Shown here piece by piece: positions 20,975 through 33,887 of a stretch of 64,000 nucleotides of DNA (its first letter is position 1; each line of letters begins with the position of its first letter). The stretch lies in assembly GCF_029168945.1 (NCBI RefSeq), contig NC_083604.1, forward strand, positions 37,443,686 to 37,507,685, given 5' to 3'. Position numbers and translations under genes: made by a program. The DNA comes from Cannabis sativa (taxonomy: Eukaryota; Streptophyta; Magnoliopsida; Rosales; Cannabaceae). The notes beneath the pieces were generated by a model. It was given only the letters and a program-made list of their open reading frames with translations. It made no database searches and was not told where the DNA came from.

Positions 20975-21603
20975 TAAAAACCTTGCCATTTTCCAACACA
21001 ACGCAAACGGAAGTGGACTTGGCCAAAAAGGATGCCAAGGATGCACGGGTTCAACTTGGGGCTGTGCGGATAGAGCTGGGAGAGGTCAATAAGAAACTTC
21101 TAGCGACTAAGACCAAAGTTGCCGAGCTGACCAAGGAACTGTAAGAGACGCCATCAACCGAGTAGCTCGAAGCTGATATTGCTTCTTTGACTAGGGACAT
21201 TACCAGTCTTCAAGATGAAAGAGAGGGTCTCCAAACTCTTCTTCGCAGATTGGAGGATGAGAAGAAGGCCATGGAGGAGGAACTCAAGGCCAAGGTCAAG
21301 AACCAGATGTCTGAGGTGGCGAGGCTCGGAGAGAAGGTGAATGCCTTAGAGACAGCTGGTCTCAAAATATTTTATGACTTTTGGAAGGCCAATCCCAAGG
21401 CAAACTTTGATTATCTGGGCGTTTCCAAAGACATGTTTCTCGACTATTGCGCTACTCAGGCAGCCTACGGGGAACCCAAGGTAACCACTTCCAACTCTCC
21501 TGCCGATCAGAGTGTCGAGGCTCCTTCTGCCCAAAATGATGATCCTCCAGCCCCTTCAAATCCAGTTGACCCGTACAAAGAGCCTGAGACTCTTGTTGTT
21601 TAA
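20975..21603 (+). pseudogene. TE-B gene, block 5: coiled-coil C-terminus
   Basis: After the hAT element the readable frame gives a long heptad-rich coiled coil (VDLAKKDAKDARVQLG, then LTRDITSLQDEREGLQTLLRRLEDEKKAMEEEL). In-frame stops interrupt it at about 21142 and 21162. A globular end follows (FYDFWKANPKANFDYLGV) with an acidic, proline-rich tail ending LVV at 21603. The family's proteins commonly end in this coiled-coil/FW arrangement. Confidence 0.6.
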
Positions 21604-22241
21604 GTGCTTTCCTTTTACTATTTTTTATGTCTGTTCGGCCAATAGGCCTTCTTTTGAGACAAGGTGACCGGCCAAGCGGTCTTTAAACTTAGAATATTAT
21701 TTTTCATATTTTGAACAACTGGCTGACTGGGTAGCCTTTAATCCCGAGTTTGAATGCTTTTGTTATTCTCAATGAATTTCATCCCTTGTTTATAATCATT
21801 GTGCAATTGTGTTCGTTTTGTTTTTTTTACCAAATGCTTTGTACAGGTATAGGTGCCCCCAAGTGACCGAGCAGAATTTTGACTCTTGGTCACTTGTTTT
21901 TTCACAAGTATGTTTTTTTGTGTGTTCGAGGTTTTAGGTATGACCAAACCTTTTGTACGCATTGGATGGTAAATTTGCAACATGCTAATAAACTTGACTC
22001 AATTGGAATTTAAATAAATATCTTTATTCATTTATTGGTCGAAAATATGTCTGTTACCGTAGTAACTTACATCAAAGCTATTATGTTGATCTGATCTGCT
22101 CTTTAGCTTAGCATAAACAAAAAAAATTCCAGAAAATAAAAATCGTAGTTTCAAAGGTGGTCATCCGACCTGAGTACTTGATAATTTTATCCGAACCTTT
22201 GGGCATGGTCTGCCCAAAAGGCCATTCAGTTAAGAGCAAAT
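21604..22241 (+). other. TE-B 3' non-coding region, cut at 22241
   Basis: No gene seen. It includes paired GGCC-rich words (TTCGGCCAATAGGCC, GACCGGCCAAGCGGTC) and a GTGCCCCCAAGTGACCGAG stretch. It stops abruptly at the TE-D LTR and does not resume on the other side. Confidence 0.5.
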
Positions 22242-24150
22242 TGTTGGGTTTTATGCCCTAAATAAAACTCATTTCATATAATCAGATTTACTTATTAATA
22301 AAGATCAGAAATAACATTTTATGTTGCATGGTTCACATGATTTATTTCATGATTATATGTATATAATGTATGAATTCCTTTTAAGTCCAGAACATATGAG
22401 TTTGTTAAAGATTATAGTGTTGTCATCACAGTGGAATATAATCTTTATTATATGTTCAAAAGTTTATTCCCTGATTTGTCAGAACACTGGATTTAGACTG
22501 ACATGGTATAATCAGCGATAGGTATTCTTACACCTTGGAAAAGTGTTATGTCTTTTCCAGGACATTGGCAAAGTTTACCAGTATCGGATGTATGGAGTAT
22601 ACATCGGAAGGGACCGATATTGAACTTTGATTAGATATATTAAAACTTACCGTAATATCTATTCAATTCAATATCACCTGTTGATCCTAGATCAAATGAT
22701 CTCAATCCTGATATGGTTAGGTTCAATCTCAAGAGTGTTACTCGTGTTCTTTGATTTGTTAGTTAAGCCTACTTTTGGGTCAGGGTAATACTTACATTTT
22801 GGGAACACGGTAATGCAATTGAGTGGGAGCGCTAACATAAATATGGAATCTATAGCTTCTATTTGGCAAATAGAAAGTAAAGGATGATTTCCTTCGAGCT
22901 TAACCAAACGAAAATAAATGGTGGAGATCTCATTTCACTTAGCTGAAATATCATTTATACAGGGTTAAGTGTTTTAAGTACATTGAGGGTGTAGCGGTAA
23001 CAGTAGTGCCTTTTCAATGTAGATCATCTATATAGAGGATCATTGATCACATTAGGGTTATAACAATGGATAACTAATGACGTGTCTATATCATGGAACA
23101 TATAGAGCGTTCTATATGACTGAGAGTGCAATTCCAAGTTCTAAGTGTGGATTCAATGAGGAATTAATAAGTTAGGGAATTTACTTGGTAAATTCGGTTC
23201 GACTTATTGGAAGCTCGGTTATATAGACCCATGGTCCCCATACTAGTTGAGACCATACTGCTTGTAAGACTCAGTTAATTGATTTTATCAATTATAATTC
23301 TAAAAGTTAGACTATGTCTACTTTATGAATTCTCACAGTTTAAGGATGAAATCGTAAATAAAAGGGTTTCTAGGTTTAATTATTAATTGAGAGACTTTGC
23401 ATGTCTAATTAATAATTATTTTAAATGAAAATATTATTTAATAATCTATTTTAGTTATTAAATAATTAGTTTTGGCATTTAAATGATTAGAATTGGAAAA
23501 GTGGCATTTTTGGAGAAATAGAAATAAAATTGAGGAAACTGCAAAATCCAAGTGAGGCCCATATCACCCTATGGCCGGCCACATGGTTTGCTTGTTTCCC
23601 AATTATTATTTTCAATTTTAAGTGCCATGTAATTGCTAATCAAAGCCTAGCAAAAATAGGAAAGTGGTGGATCACACTAAATAAGGCAGTTAATCAATTA
23701 CACAGTAAAAGAGGAAACTGTTTTATTTGGAAAGTTGTGCTCTCCCTTTTCCCTATATAAAGCAACCCTTGTTCTCTTCTCTTGTATGCTTATGAAAGCA
23801 AAAACCCACGAAAATAAGAGAGAAAAAGAGAGAAAATTTCGAAATCCTTGTGAGATGAGTAGTGCCCACACACATCAAGTGGTATCTCAATCATAGTATG
23901 TAAGACTATGGAAATTCTGCATCAAAGAAGGAGAAAAGAAGATCCAGGTTCAGATCTTGGTGATGCTCTGCTACAGAAAGGAATCAGCGGCTAGAGATCT
24001 GAACAGAAGGAGTCATATTATTCCGCTGCACCCACTGTAAGGTTTTCTAACTTTATATGTGTTTATTTTCATTGTTTTAGAATTCATATTATGTTGTTAA
24101 TCCAACATACTTGTTAGTAAATCTAGATCCTGGTATAATAATTTCCAACA
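22242..24150 (+). repeat. TE-D 5' LTR (1,909 bp)
   Basis: TG...CA ends, GGCCGGCC at about 23573-23580, CTATATAA box at 23753-23760, AGTGCCCACACACATCAAG at 23863-23881. Followed two bases later by the primer site at 24153-24165. Confidence 0.9.
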
Positions 24151-27100
24151 ACTGGCACCAGAGCCATGGTAACGATTTAATTTCATGTAATTTGAATTAA
24201 AACGATGATTAATATGTTTTTGTGTTGATTTGGATGGTTTCATGTGGTTTATGTGTTAGTTGATGAATGTATATGTTGTACAGTTTCGTTTTCCATGAAA
24301 AATATTTTTTCGATTTTTGAAAATATTTTTTTTGGAATCCTTTTGAAAAATTAAGCAATTTTATTTTTTACGGAACTCGATTCCGATAAAAATTGAGAAA
24401 GTTATGAATTTTGGAAAATCGGGATTTCGGGTATGCATGGGTGCTCAATCGCACGCATCACGCGCGCGCGAGCACCTTGCTGTCCGCCCATGAAAATCCT
24501 GCCAGCGCCCATGAATCACGCACAAGCACCCTGCAAACGTCGAGAAACCTCGGCTGGGTGCATCACCGCCGCGCGCGTAGAAGGCTGCGTGTAGCCTCCT
24601 GGGCTGTTTTCCCCTAAATTGCGTTCTTTTGGGATTTTTTTCCAAAAATCCAATTTTTTCATGGGATTGTTTCCCAAAATTCATTTTTCCAATTTTAAAT
24701 ATTTCTAAATTGAAATGTTTCCAATTTTAAATATTTTCAATTTGGAATTTTTCCAATTTTTAAATATTTCTATTTTGGAATGTTTCCAATTTTTAGTATT
24801 TTCTATTATGGTCAGATTTTAAAAATTTGTTAACTTATTTAATATTTATTTATTATTTAATTATAAGATTAGATATTTTGATATTTAAGATATTTTAAAT
24901 TAAAAGATAACTTTGTCTTTTTATTTTAAAATATTATATTAAAATTATCTTATATGACAAATTAAATAATTAATAAATATGAAATTAACATAGATATTTT
25001 TATAGATATACTTACCATAATATTTTCAAATTCAAAATTTGTTATTTTGTTAAATATTTAATTATTTATAAATTATAAGTTTAAAAATGATTTTTTTTTT
25101 TATATATATCATTTTTTTTCTTATTAGAAATTTATAAATCATATCTTAAATATTTAAATAACATAGATATTTTTGTAGAGATTCGAATATTGCTTAATTT
25201 GAGATATTTTGACATATAATTATGGTAATTATTATTCATTTATTATTTTATTCTTAAAATAATAATTATCTAACCAAATCTATTTTAAAATTGGTTTATT
25301 TTATTAAATTATAAGATCTGAGAGTGATATTGAAGATTCTTTCCTTTCAAATCATTGATCTTATTAGATATTGAATTTAACTTGATTCAAATAAACCTAG
25401 ATATTTTAAAATTAGTTTCCTTTCGTTGGTTAGTTTAAGAATAATAATTTAATTATATTAATATCTTGTTTTCACATCTGTTACATGGACAATGTTTGTT
25501 TATTCAAAATTTGTTTTTAACAAACCTATTATTTATTTGATCTAAATTGCTATGATTAACTTGTTAACAGATCCAATGATATGATTTTAATCATAGTCCA
25601 ATTGACGATAGATCTTATAAATAATTTGTAACAGGTAAATTTTGTACTTCTTTCATCTGTGTAAACCTAGTAACATGATAGGACCCATCCAAATCATTTG
25701 ACCTGTGTGAGCCTATATGTTTGCTTTTGGGCTTAGATGCATATAGGAAGCCCATTTAAGTTTTTACTAAGTAAATGGACTAGGTTGCTAAAATAAATTT
25801 TGACATAAGGAAATTTATTTAGGTCTAATTTGATTTGGGCTTATTCAATGAATAACAATTGTTTATTTAAAGGTTAAATTCCTCTCTTTTGGGCTTTGTG
25901 TGAGAGTTGGGGGCCATAGAAGTGGGTACGACATACTGAACCTAGCTCCCCCTCACATGAACTACCCCAACTGTGAAGGCCCATTTGTCTTATTTAAATA
26001 ATTGTATTAGGTTAATTATATTAGTCTAACCTAATTAAAATTGAATTAGCAACATAATTAACTTTTAAAATGTATGAAATTTATTTTTCATGTAATATTT
26101 TAAAGTTAATTGTAGAAAAATACTTAGTTAATGGTATATATTCTAGACAGTTATTTCTAGTACTAGTTATTATTTCTAATATTAAATAGGAAAATATCAT
26201 AGATTGTAAAATTAATTGTTTCCTAATTAATTTTGGTACAATCTAAGTTTAGAATATTTTCCTAGTATTAAACTAGAATTAATAATTAAGTTTCCTCTTT
26301 ACTTAATTATTTTTTCTTGAATTTAATACATTCAATTAAATTAAAAATTTCAATATCTAAGTTGATTTTTTAATCATGATACTTAAATATTGTTATTTTC
26401 ATGTTATTTAATTAAAGTTGAAAATTATTTTAAGTTTGGAATCTTATTTTAGAATAACTTAAGTTTGAATAATTTTCAAAATATATTTTATTTTATTTTA
26501 TTAATCATTTCCCAAAATTTTGAAATTACATTTCTTTAATGTAGAAATTTCGAATGTTATTTGAAAAATTGATTAAAGTTGAAAATTATTTATTTAATTT
26601 TGGACCAACTTAAATCAATGATTTTTCATTTAATGATTAATTAAAATAAATGAACTAAAATATATTATAATTAGAAATTGAATTAATTAGTCTATGAAAG
26701 TCTAGATAGATATTATCTGTTTTACTTGAAGTATTTTTCTAGTGTATTTAATTAAATAGAAAATTAATATTTAAGTTGATTTTTAATCATGATACTTAAA
26801 TATTTGAAATTTTTCTTAGATATTTAATTAAATAGGGAAATTATATTTTTTGTTGAAAATTAATTTTTATTAATTTTGGGCCAACATAAAATTAGAGTAA
26901 TTTTCAGGATTTATTTTATTTTATTTTAAAGCATTTTCGAAATGCAATATATATTTATAGAAAATTAAATTTGAGTTGTAAATTAATTTAAATTAATTTT
27001 GAAACAACTTAAATTGAATAATTTTCTAAATATTTATGGAAATTATTACTAAGATGGAAATAATTCACGTTATTTTCATATCCATCTAAGTATAATTCAT

Positions 27101-27760
27101 AAATATTACATTAAAATTTATATTTAGAATTTTTCATTCTAAATTGGAAATTTTAATTAAATAAATATATATTTAAAATAAATTGATTAAAAGAAATATT
27201 AGAATAAAATACAACCCTTCATTAAATAATGAGCTTTACTATTATAAGGATATTCGATCTCCATTGTTGATTTTACATAGCTATTGTTTTAGTGAGTAAT
27301 CCTCCCTAATGGAGGAACGTTCATTAGCAAGTTAGCACCGTTTAATCTCGAAAGATAAGTAATCTTGTAAGTTTTTTATATAGTTTATGACCACCCTAAT
27401 GGTGGCGACTGTATAAGACTTACAAGAATATGAAACAATGGTGGAAGCTCATAAGATAGAATAACCTTGACTCTGGCCTAATCGGGACAACACGGATTCA
27501 CATCTTGATCGAATAAAAGGTTGCTAGAATGTTGATCATTTTAGATGAGCTGACAACTCTATTCAATGAATGGTAGCTTTGACTCTCGCCTAAACGGGAC
27601 ACTGATATCAGTTTGTTGAAAACCTTGGAAATTATTAAGGATTGTATGTTTTAGTATTTTCACTTGTCATTCCTACTTGCTATATGCTTCATAATTTCTG
27701 AATTGTGTATGAATTTGTATTGAACCATGTTAGTTTCTGTTATTAAATTGTAGTTTAATT
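24151..27760 (+). other. TE-D untranslated leader
   Basis: Primer site TGGCACCAGAGCC at 24153-24165, then a GC-rich island at about 24430-24610 with GGTGCTC/GAGCACC and AGGCT/AGCCT stems. The GTGTGAG...CTCACATGA module lies near 25898-25960 and the pre-gag module at about 27235-27620, with GACTCTSGCCTAAWCGGGAC copies near 27468 and 27580. A second, degraded copy of the whole pre-gag module follows at about 27760-28080. The rest is AT-rich with no gene. Confidence 0.7.
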
Positions 27761-28379
27761 TCGAATCTTCATTGTTGGTCTAACTTGATTTGTTTTTCTA
27801 ATGAGATAAATCCCTAATGGATTTTCACCATTAGACTAACATAATAGTGTTAGATCTCGAAAGATAAATATTGTATATGCAACATCTAGCTGTTCATCAA
27901 TTGATGACACCTTAGACTAGTGTTTTACAATATGAAACAAGAAGATTATATAAATAGGTCTCGCTAATCGGAGCATCGTTGGATTCTTTTTTAAAACGAA
28001 ATTATCCTAATTCCTCTTAGCTTATTCATTTCGAATTAGCTTAATGACATATCATTGGATGAATGGTCTATAAATCATATAAAGTCCTATTTTCTCTTAA
28101 AAAATTAGATGACGCATATGATTATATTCCCGGAATTCTATACCAAAATGATATAAATCCTCAATCTTAGATATCTCCTACTTGTATTGGCAAATCATAG
28201 AGTTAGATTAGTAGTGGTGGTCCAAGAAAGAATTACTAATTATACAGTTACACTTTCACAAGTGTTTCATGACCATTTTCTTTCAATGGATTTAAACTGT
28301 ATGAGTTTAGTATTCTGTGACCAGATTCCACTTGCACTATTCTAAGAACTCTTTGATGTAACTAAACTTAAGTCATCAA

Positions 28380-30288
28380 AAGATTCAACCACATATTTTA
28401 TAAATCTATGGCATTTGTATCTTGTTCATAGTAGTTTTGACAAGATCATTCTCTGCAAAGAGTTAATATGCCTATATCCATTGAAATTAAGTTCATATCA
28501 TTCGCAAATGGATGTACATTCAGGGGTGGATATGAGTTTTCGTTGTATTCTTAAAACGATCACTCTAGATTTTACCTTACGCAAAATAAATTTGAAATGT
28601 TTGAAAAATTTCATGAATTTCTAGAAATGGTAAGTGGTTAAAGATCTTGCGAACTGATAGGGGTGGAGAAAAAGTTAGTTAATATGCAGTGCAAAGATCA
28701 TTAATTTGATTTTGAATTATATCCAAACTTACCTCCCCAGAAATTCGAGTTGCATATTGATGATTAGTTACTAGTCGTTGCCTAAATCCTTCTATTGTAA
28801 TATAATTTCAGAATGATGCAATGGTTGTATACTTAATGTAAATCATTACTAGATTCATGGATGACCTAATTGAAATCTTAAGAAAAGCTAGAACTGCTAA
28901 CCCTGGTTTGCATGTTTGTTAGCTATTCTAAGTGATTAGGGGTGGAGCATCCCATAGTTATTAGATAAGAAACTGTTTGTTTAAACAAATACTACTTTTC
29001 TAAGAAAATGACTAAGTCTGAAAATAAAGTAGCAAATAAAGGAGATATTTTTTCTTGATTCCATAAGTGTTCTATCATCTTATTCATTACAAGATGATCC
29101 CACTGCTCTGTTGTCTTAACACAACCGAAGAGGTCTATACCATTTAGTTTTCTTTGACATAGTTCACGGTACCTTGTTGTAGTGGGAGAGTTTCTAGGAA
29201 CTCACCTTCTTATGACTTGGAAGACACTAGTGATTAAACTCCATTGTGAGTTTAAACAATTAATGGATTGTCAAGATAAGAAACTAAGAAGAAAGCCAAT
29301 AGAACTATGGTTTGATCCATTCACATGGAGTAACCTAAAGTTTTCTATTACAAGGACATGAAAGGAAATTTTCGTTAATAAGTCTATTCAATGGACTTAA
29401 CAAAACTTCCTGTTTCTAGTATTATAGGTTTGAGTTTATCTAATCCTATAGCTTGTGGTATACCTGGTAATTACTTACTCTAATGCAAGCATGAGATGCT
29501 GATGCATTTTCTTTCCAATGGAAATCTATAGAAGCTTCACAACTTCTTAGAGATAGATTTTATTTATCTAAGGAAAAGTCTCAACTATTTGAGGGAAGAT
29601 AAAGCCATGAAAGAATTTCTTAAATCAACAATGAGAGGTCTCAGATATGCTTGTGTATGCCTTAGACCAGACACCTGCTGTTGAGTGGGAGTAATGAGTA
29701 AGTATCAGATTAATCCAGGAGAAGAACATTGGAAGACAATCAAGTAAATTTTAAGATTAAGAAGAGGAACTATATGTTAGTCAATAAGGGTGGTTTTTAA
29801 ACTCTTAGACTACACCACATCAGATTTCGAAACTTGGCTGTGTGCTAGAGAGTCTGCTGATAAGATGGTGATTACTCTGGGGGTGGAGTAGTGATTTTGG
29901 AGAAGTGTAAAAGACCTATCTGAAATCTCTTAGTCTACCAGAGAGAGACTGAATGTTAAAAGTTGCAGGAAAGATACTTATTCAGTCTAAGGAAAGTTCT
30001 ATACTTTTGTGGCACTGTTCCAACTTGCCTTAACTACTAGGGTTACTTCCTAAATAACCAAAGAGTAGTTGCCCAAAAGTATAGAATCCAGTATCCCAAG
30101 AGAGTAAACATATAGAGAGGAATTTCACATTATCAAGGATTTTGTGATTAAGGAAGAGTAATGGTGGAGAAGAGGTTGTTGTTAATTCAACCTGTCAGAT
30201 CCTATTACGAGGAGTTTACTACTATTACACTTGATTGGTATATCAAGGTGTTAATGATTATTTGAAATGCATTTTTTGTTTTATATTA
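28380..30288 (+). pseudogene. TE-D pol relic
   Basis: Ordered DNA matches to the TE-F/H pol survive without an open frame. Integrase HHCC start (TCTATGGCATTTGTATCTTG) is near 28405. GTTTGAAAAATTTCATGAATT and TTGCGAACTGATAGGGGTGG (integrase core) lie near 28595-28670. AGGGGTGGAGCA is near 28938 and GTAGTGGGAGAGTTTCTA (RRSGRVS hinge) near 29180. CAGACACCTGCTGTTGAGTGG and GAACATTGGAAGACAATCAAG (RNase H connection) are near 29668-29745, and TTACTCTGGGGGTGGAG near 29872. It parallels the TE-C relic. No gag is readable. Confidence 0.6.
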
Positions 30289-30303
30289 GTGCAAGTGGGA
30301 GTT
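30289..30303 (+). other. TE-D polypurine tract
   Basis: GTGCAAGTGGGAGTT abutting the 3' LTR. Confidence 0.78.
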
Positions 30304-32214
30304 TGTTGGGTTTTATGCCCTAAATAAAACTCATTTCATATAATCAGATTTACTTATTAATAAAGATCAGAAATAACATTTTATGTTGCATGGTTCACAT
30401 GATTTATTTCATGATTATATGTATATAATGTATGAATTCCTTTTAAGTCCAGAACATATGAGTTTGTTAAAGATTATAGTGTTGTCAACACAGTGGAATA
30501 TAATCTTTATTATATGTTCAAATGTTTATTCCCTGATTTGTCAGAACACTTTATTTAGACTGACATGGTATAATCAGCGATAGGTATTCTTACACCTTGG
30601 AAAAGTGTTATGTCCTTTCCAGGACATTTGCAAAGTTTACCAATATCGGATGTATGGAGTATACATCGGAAGGGACCGATATTGAACTTCGATTAGATAT
30701 ATTAAAATTTAACGTAATATCTATTCAATTCAATATCACATGTTGATCCTAGATCAAATGATCTTAATCCTGATATGGTTAGGTTCAATCTCAAGAGTGT
30801 TACTCGTGCTCTTTGATTTGTTAGTTAAGCCTACTTTTGGGTCAGGGTGATACGTACATTTTGGGAACACGATAATGCAATTGAGTGGGAGCGCTAGCAT
30901 AAATATGGAATCTATAGCTTCTATTTGGCAAATAGAAAGTAAAGGATGATTGCCTTCGAGCTTAACCAAACGAAGATAAATGGTGGAGATCTCATTTCAC
31001 TTATCTGAAATATCATTTATACAGGGTTAAGTGTTTTAAGGATAAAATACATTGTAGGGTGTTACGGTAATTTAATCTCTTTACAATGTAAATCATCTAT
31101 ATAGAGGATCATTGATCACATTAGGGTTATAACAATGGATAACTAATGACGTATCTATATCGTGGAACATATAGAGCGTTCTATATGACTGAGAGTGCAA
31201 TTCCAAGTTCTAAGTGTGGATTCAATGAGGAATTAATAAGTTAGGGAATTTACTTGGTAAATTCGGTTCAATTTATTGGAAGCTCGGATATATAGACCCA
31301 TGGTCCCCATACTGGTTGAGACCATACTGCTTGTAAGACTTAGTTAATTGATTTTAATTAATCAATTATAATTCTAAAAGTTAGACTATGTCTACTTTAT
31401 GAATTCTCACTTAGTAAGGATGAAATCGTAAATAAAAGAGTTTCTAGGTTTAATTATTAATTAAGAGACTTTGTATGTCTAATTAAAAATTATTTTAAAT
31501 GACAATATTATTTAATAATCTATTTTAGTTATTAAATAATTAGTTTTGGCATTTAAATGATTAGAATTGGAAAAATGGCATTTTTGGAGAAATAGAAATA
31601 AAATTGAGGAAACTGCAAAATCCAAGTGAGGCCCATTTCACCCTATGGCTGACCACCTCTTTGTGTGTTTCCCAATTATTATTTTCAATTTTAATTGCCA
31701 TGTAATTGCTAATCAAAGCCTAGCAATAATAGGAAAGTGGTGGATCACACTAAATAAGACAGTTAATCAATTACACAGAAAAAGAGGAAACTACTTATTT
31801 GGAAAGTTGTGCTCTCCCTTTTCCCTATATATAGCAGCCCTTGTTATATTCTCTTCATGCTTCAGATCACACGAATTCAAGAGAGAAAAGAGAGAGAAAA
31901 TTTCGAAATCCTTGTGAGATGAGTAGTGCCCACACACATCAAGTGGTACATCAATCATAGTATGTAAGACTATGGAAATTCTGCATCAAAGAAGGAGAAA
32001 AGAAGATCCAGGTTCAGATCTTGGTGATGCTCTGCTACAGAAAGGAATCAGCGGCTAGAGATCTGAACGGAAGGAGTCATATTATTCCGCTGCACCCACT
32101 GTAAGGTTTTCTAACTTTATATGTGTTTATTTTCATTGTTTTAGAATTCATGTTAGGTTGTTAATCCAACATACTTGTTAGTAAATCTAGATCCTGGTAT
32201 AATAATTTCCAACA
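30304..32214 (+). repeat. TE-D 3' LTR (1,911 bp)
   Basis: Same family as 22242-24150 but with many differences, including a distinct segment after GTGTTTTAAG and loss of GGCCGGCC (GGCTGACC at about 31648). TATA-like CTATATATAG at about 31823-31832. Confidence 0.9.
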
Positions 32215-32625
32215 ATAACTTTGGGATTTTAGTATGATTTATGTTATGCTTTTCTTACTGAGTCTGTCGACTCACAGTGTTATTTCCATGTGTAGGTAAG
32301 GGCAAGGCTAAAGCTGAGGAACCGTGAGAATGAGCAGGTGAAGATTGTACATGTCGGAGCGGTTAGGCTTTGAGCGTACGATCTTAGGGGTCATCAAGGC
32401 TTTTGCTGATAGTCGCTTGGCAACAAAACTTTTGTATATGTGTATAGCAAACTTTTATAAATGTATAATGGGATCTCGGGATGTTATATATGTAATACTT
32501 TAAGTTTCTAATTAAATAAGCAAATATTAATTAATCACGATTTTCAATAACCTCGTTGATTAGCAACGAACTGCACAGTACATTTTAAATCACGCTAACA
32601 CGCCTATATTAGTTAGGGTGTTACA
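32215..32625 (+). repeat. TE-E 5' LTR, last ~410 bp
   Basis: Reverse-complement matches to the TE-I LTR (60732-63067) run from the ATTATGCTTTTCTTACTGAG segment, through TGTACATGTCGG.GCGGTTAGG, to the closing TTAGTTAGGGTGTTACA. About 1.9 kb of the LTR is missing at the TE-D junction. Ends in TTACA at 32625. Confidence 0.85.
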
Positions 32626-32629
32626 ATTT

Positions 32630-32641
32630 TGGTATTAGAGC
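32630..32641 (+). other. TE-E primer-binding site
   Basis: TGGTATTAGAGC, one base from the TGGTATCAGAGC tRNA-Met complement, four bases after the LTR end. Confidence 0.75.
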
Positions 32642-32902
32642 TGCCAGGTTGTCTTTCGAAGATCGTCACGACATGTACAATCATCATCAGCAGTTAGCTT
32701 ATTTCACGGTTCAGTAAGCTTTTATTGCTTTAGTAGTTTATTTTACAGTATAATTTAAGAAAAGCCTGTTAGGAAGCATGTTAGTAGCCTGATGGTGAAA
32801 TAGGCGCATGTTTTGATTTTGAAATAAGTAGCATTAGTAAGTTGTTCCATGATCACAATCTGACCAGACTAGCTCTTGGTTACGCAGACTATTCTAATTA
32901 GT

Positions 32903-33887
32903 ATGGACGCCAGGCGAAACACCAGGAGCCAGGGTAACTCGGTTTGTTCCAGTGGTGGTCAGGGAGCTCAGATTCCCCAAAATATCTGTGGCCGAGGTAG
33001 AGGTCCCAGGGACAGGGCACGTGGGCGGGGTTATGCTAACCCGCCACAGGCTGCCCAAGTTGCCCATAATTGGGAAAACTGGTTTGCAGCGATCTAAGCC
33101 AGGATCAATGAGAAAAATGATGAGATTCGGCGGTCGAGACAGCAGGGTGCTCCTGTAGTGCCTGCTCTAGAAATACCAGTGGCACCTGCCCCTGCTGTGC
33201 AGGCCGAACCTGTGGTTACAGTGAACCGGATGAAACCCCGGTATGAAAGGTTCTATAAGTAAACACCTCCAGTTTTCTTGGGAGATCCCGATGTCATGAA
33301 AGCCAAGCAATGGATAACAGTGAATCTTGAATTTTATGGGCATCACCGGTAATGATAGGGTGGCCTGCGCCACTTTTCAATTTCAAGAAGACGCTCTGGC
33401 CTGGTGGGACATGGTGTCCATGATTCACGATGTGACAACTATGACCTGGGAAAAGTTTCAGGAACTATTTAATGCTAAGTATTACAACAAAGCAGTAAGA
33501 AGTGCTAAAAGAAAAGAATTCACCCAACTGACTCAAAAAGAAAACATGAGTGTTACTGAATACACGACTCAATTTGATTGTTTGGCGAGGTTGGCCTCGG
33601 GAGTTATGCCAACCAATTTCAGCAAGAAAGAGAAGTATCTTGATGGGTTGAATGCGAAGATCAGACACGACTTGATGATCACTACTTATGACAGTACCAC
33701 CTATGCTGAAATGGTGGATAAGGCACTGCGAGCTAAGGGCGCAGTGGAGTGCACTTTAGAGTCTCGTGGGACTCCAGTTGTTGGTGGGGCTCCTACCCCT
33801 CTTACATCAGGCTTTAGCAGGGGAGGTAGTGGCTCGGCCATTGATCAGAAAAGAAAGGCATCTACTGCTACCAGTGGCTCGGGTTAG
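32903..33887 (+). pseudogene. gag: TE-E Gypsy gag (damaged)
   Basis: ATG at 32903 starts an arginine/glycine-rich N-terminus (MDARRNTRSQG, RGRGPRDRARGRG). A stop follows at 33095-33097, a second near 33257, and a frame change before 33327. From there the Retrotrans_gag capsid reads cleanly: ATFQFQEDALAWWD, WEKFQELFNAKYY, FTQLTQKENMSVTEYTTQFDCLA, YLDGLNAKIRHDL. The frame continues through one more stop (33885-33887) into the zinc-knuckle region. Order and motifs are those of plant chromovirus Gag. It could not yield a functional polyprotein. Confidence 0.85.

Larger units (their letters stand above)
22242..32214 (+). mobile_element. TE-D: long-LTR Copia without readable proteins, mismatched flanks
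   Basis: LTRs at 22242-24150 and 30304-32214 begin TGTTGGGTTTTATGCCC and end TTTCCAACA. Primer site TGGCACCAGAGCC and purine tract GTGCAAGTGGGAGTT are in place. The 5-bp flanks (CAAAT and ATAAC) do not match. The left flank is TE-B and the right flank is the inside of a Gypsy LTR. The two LTRs also differ by substitutions and by a replaced segment around 22975-23010/31038-31075. This fits a recombinant of two insertions rather than one clean insertion. Confidence 0.85.

Noticed and set aside
22692..22907. 71-codon minus-strand frame recurring in several LTRs (also 30754, 42051, 47193; plus strand at 52992 in the inverted LTR)
   Set aside because: It recurs because the LTR recurs; differences between copies are spread over all codon positions as far as I can see. 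A codon-substitution test on many LTRs would be needed to revive it.
24411..24684. Overlapping open frames on both strands
   Set aside because: They lie in the GC-rich hairpin island of the TE-D leader, where stop codons are rare; no homology or start signals.
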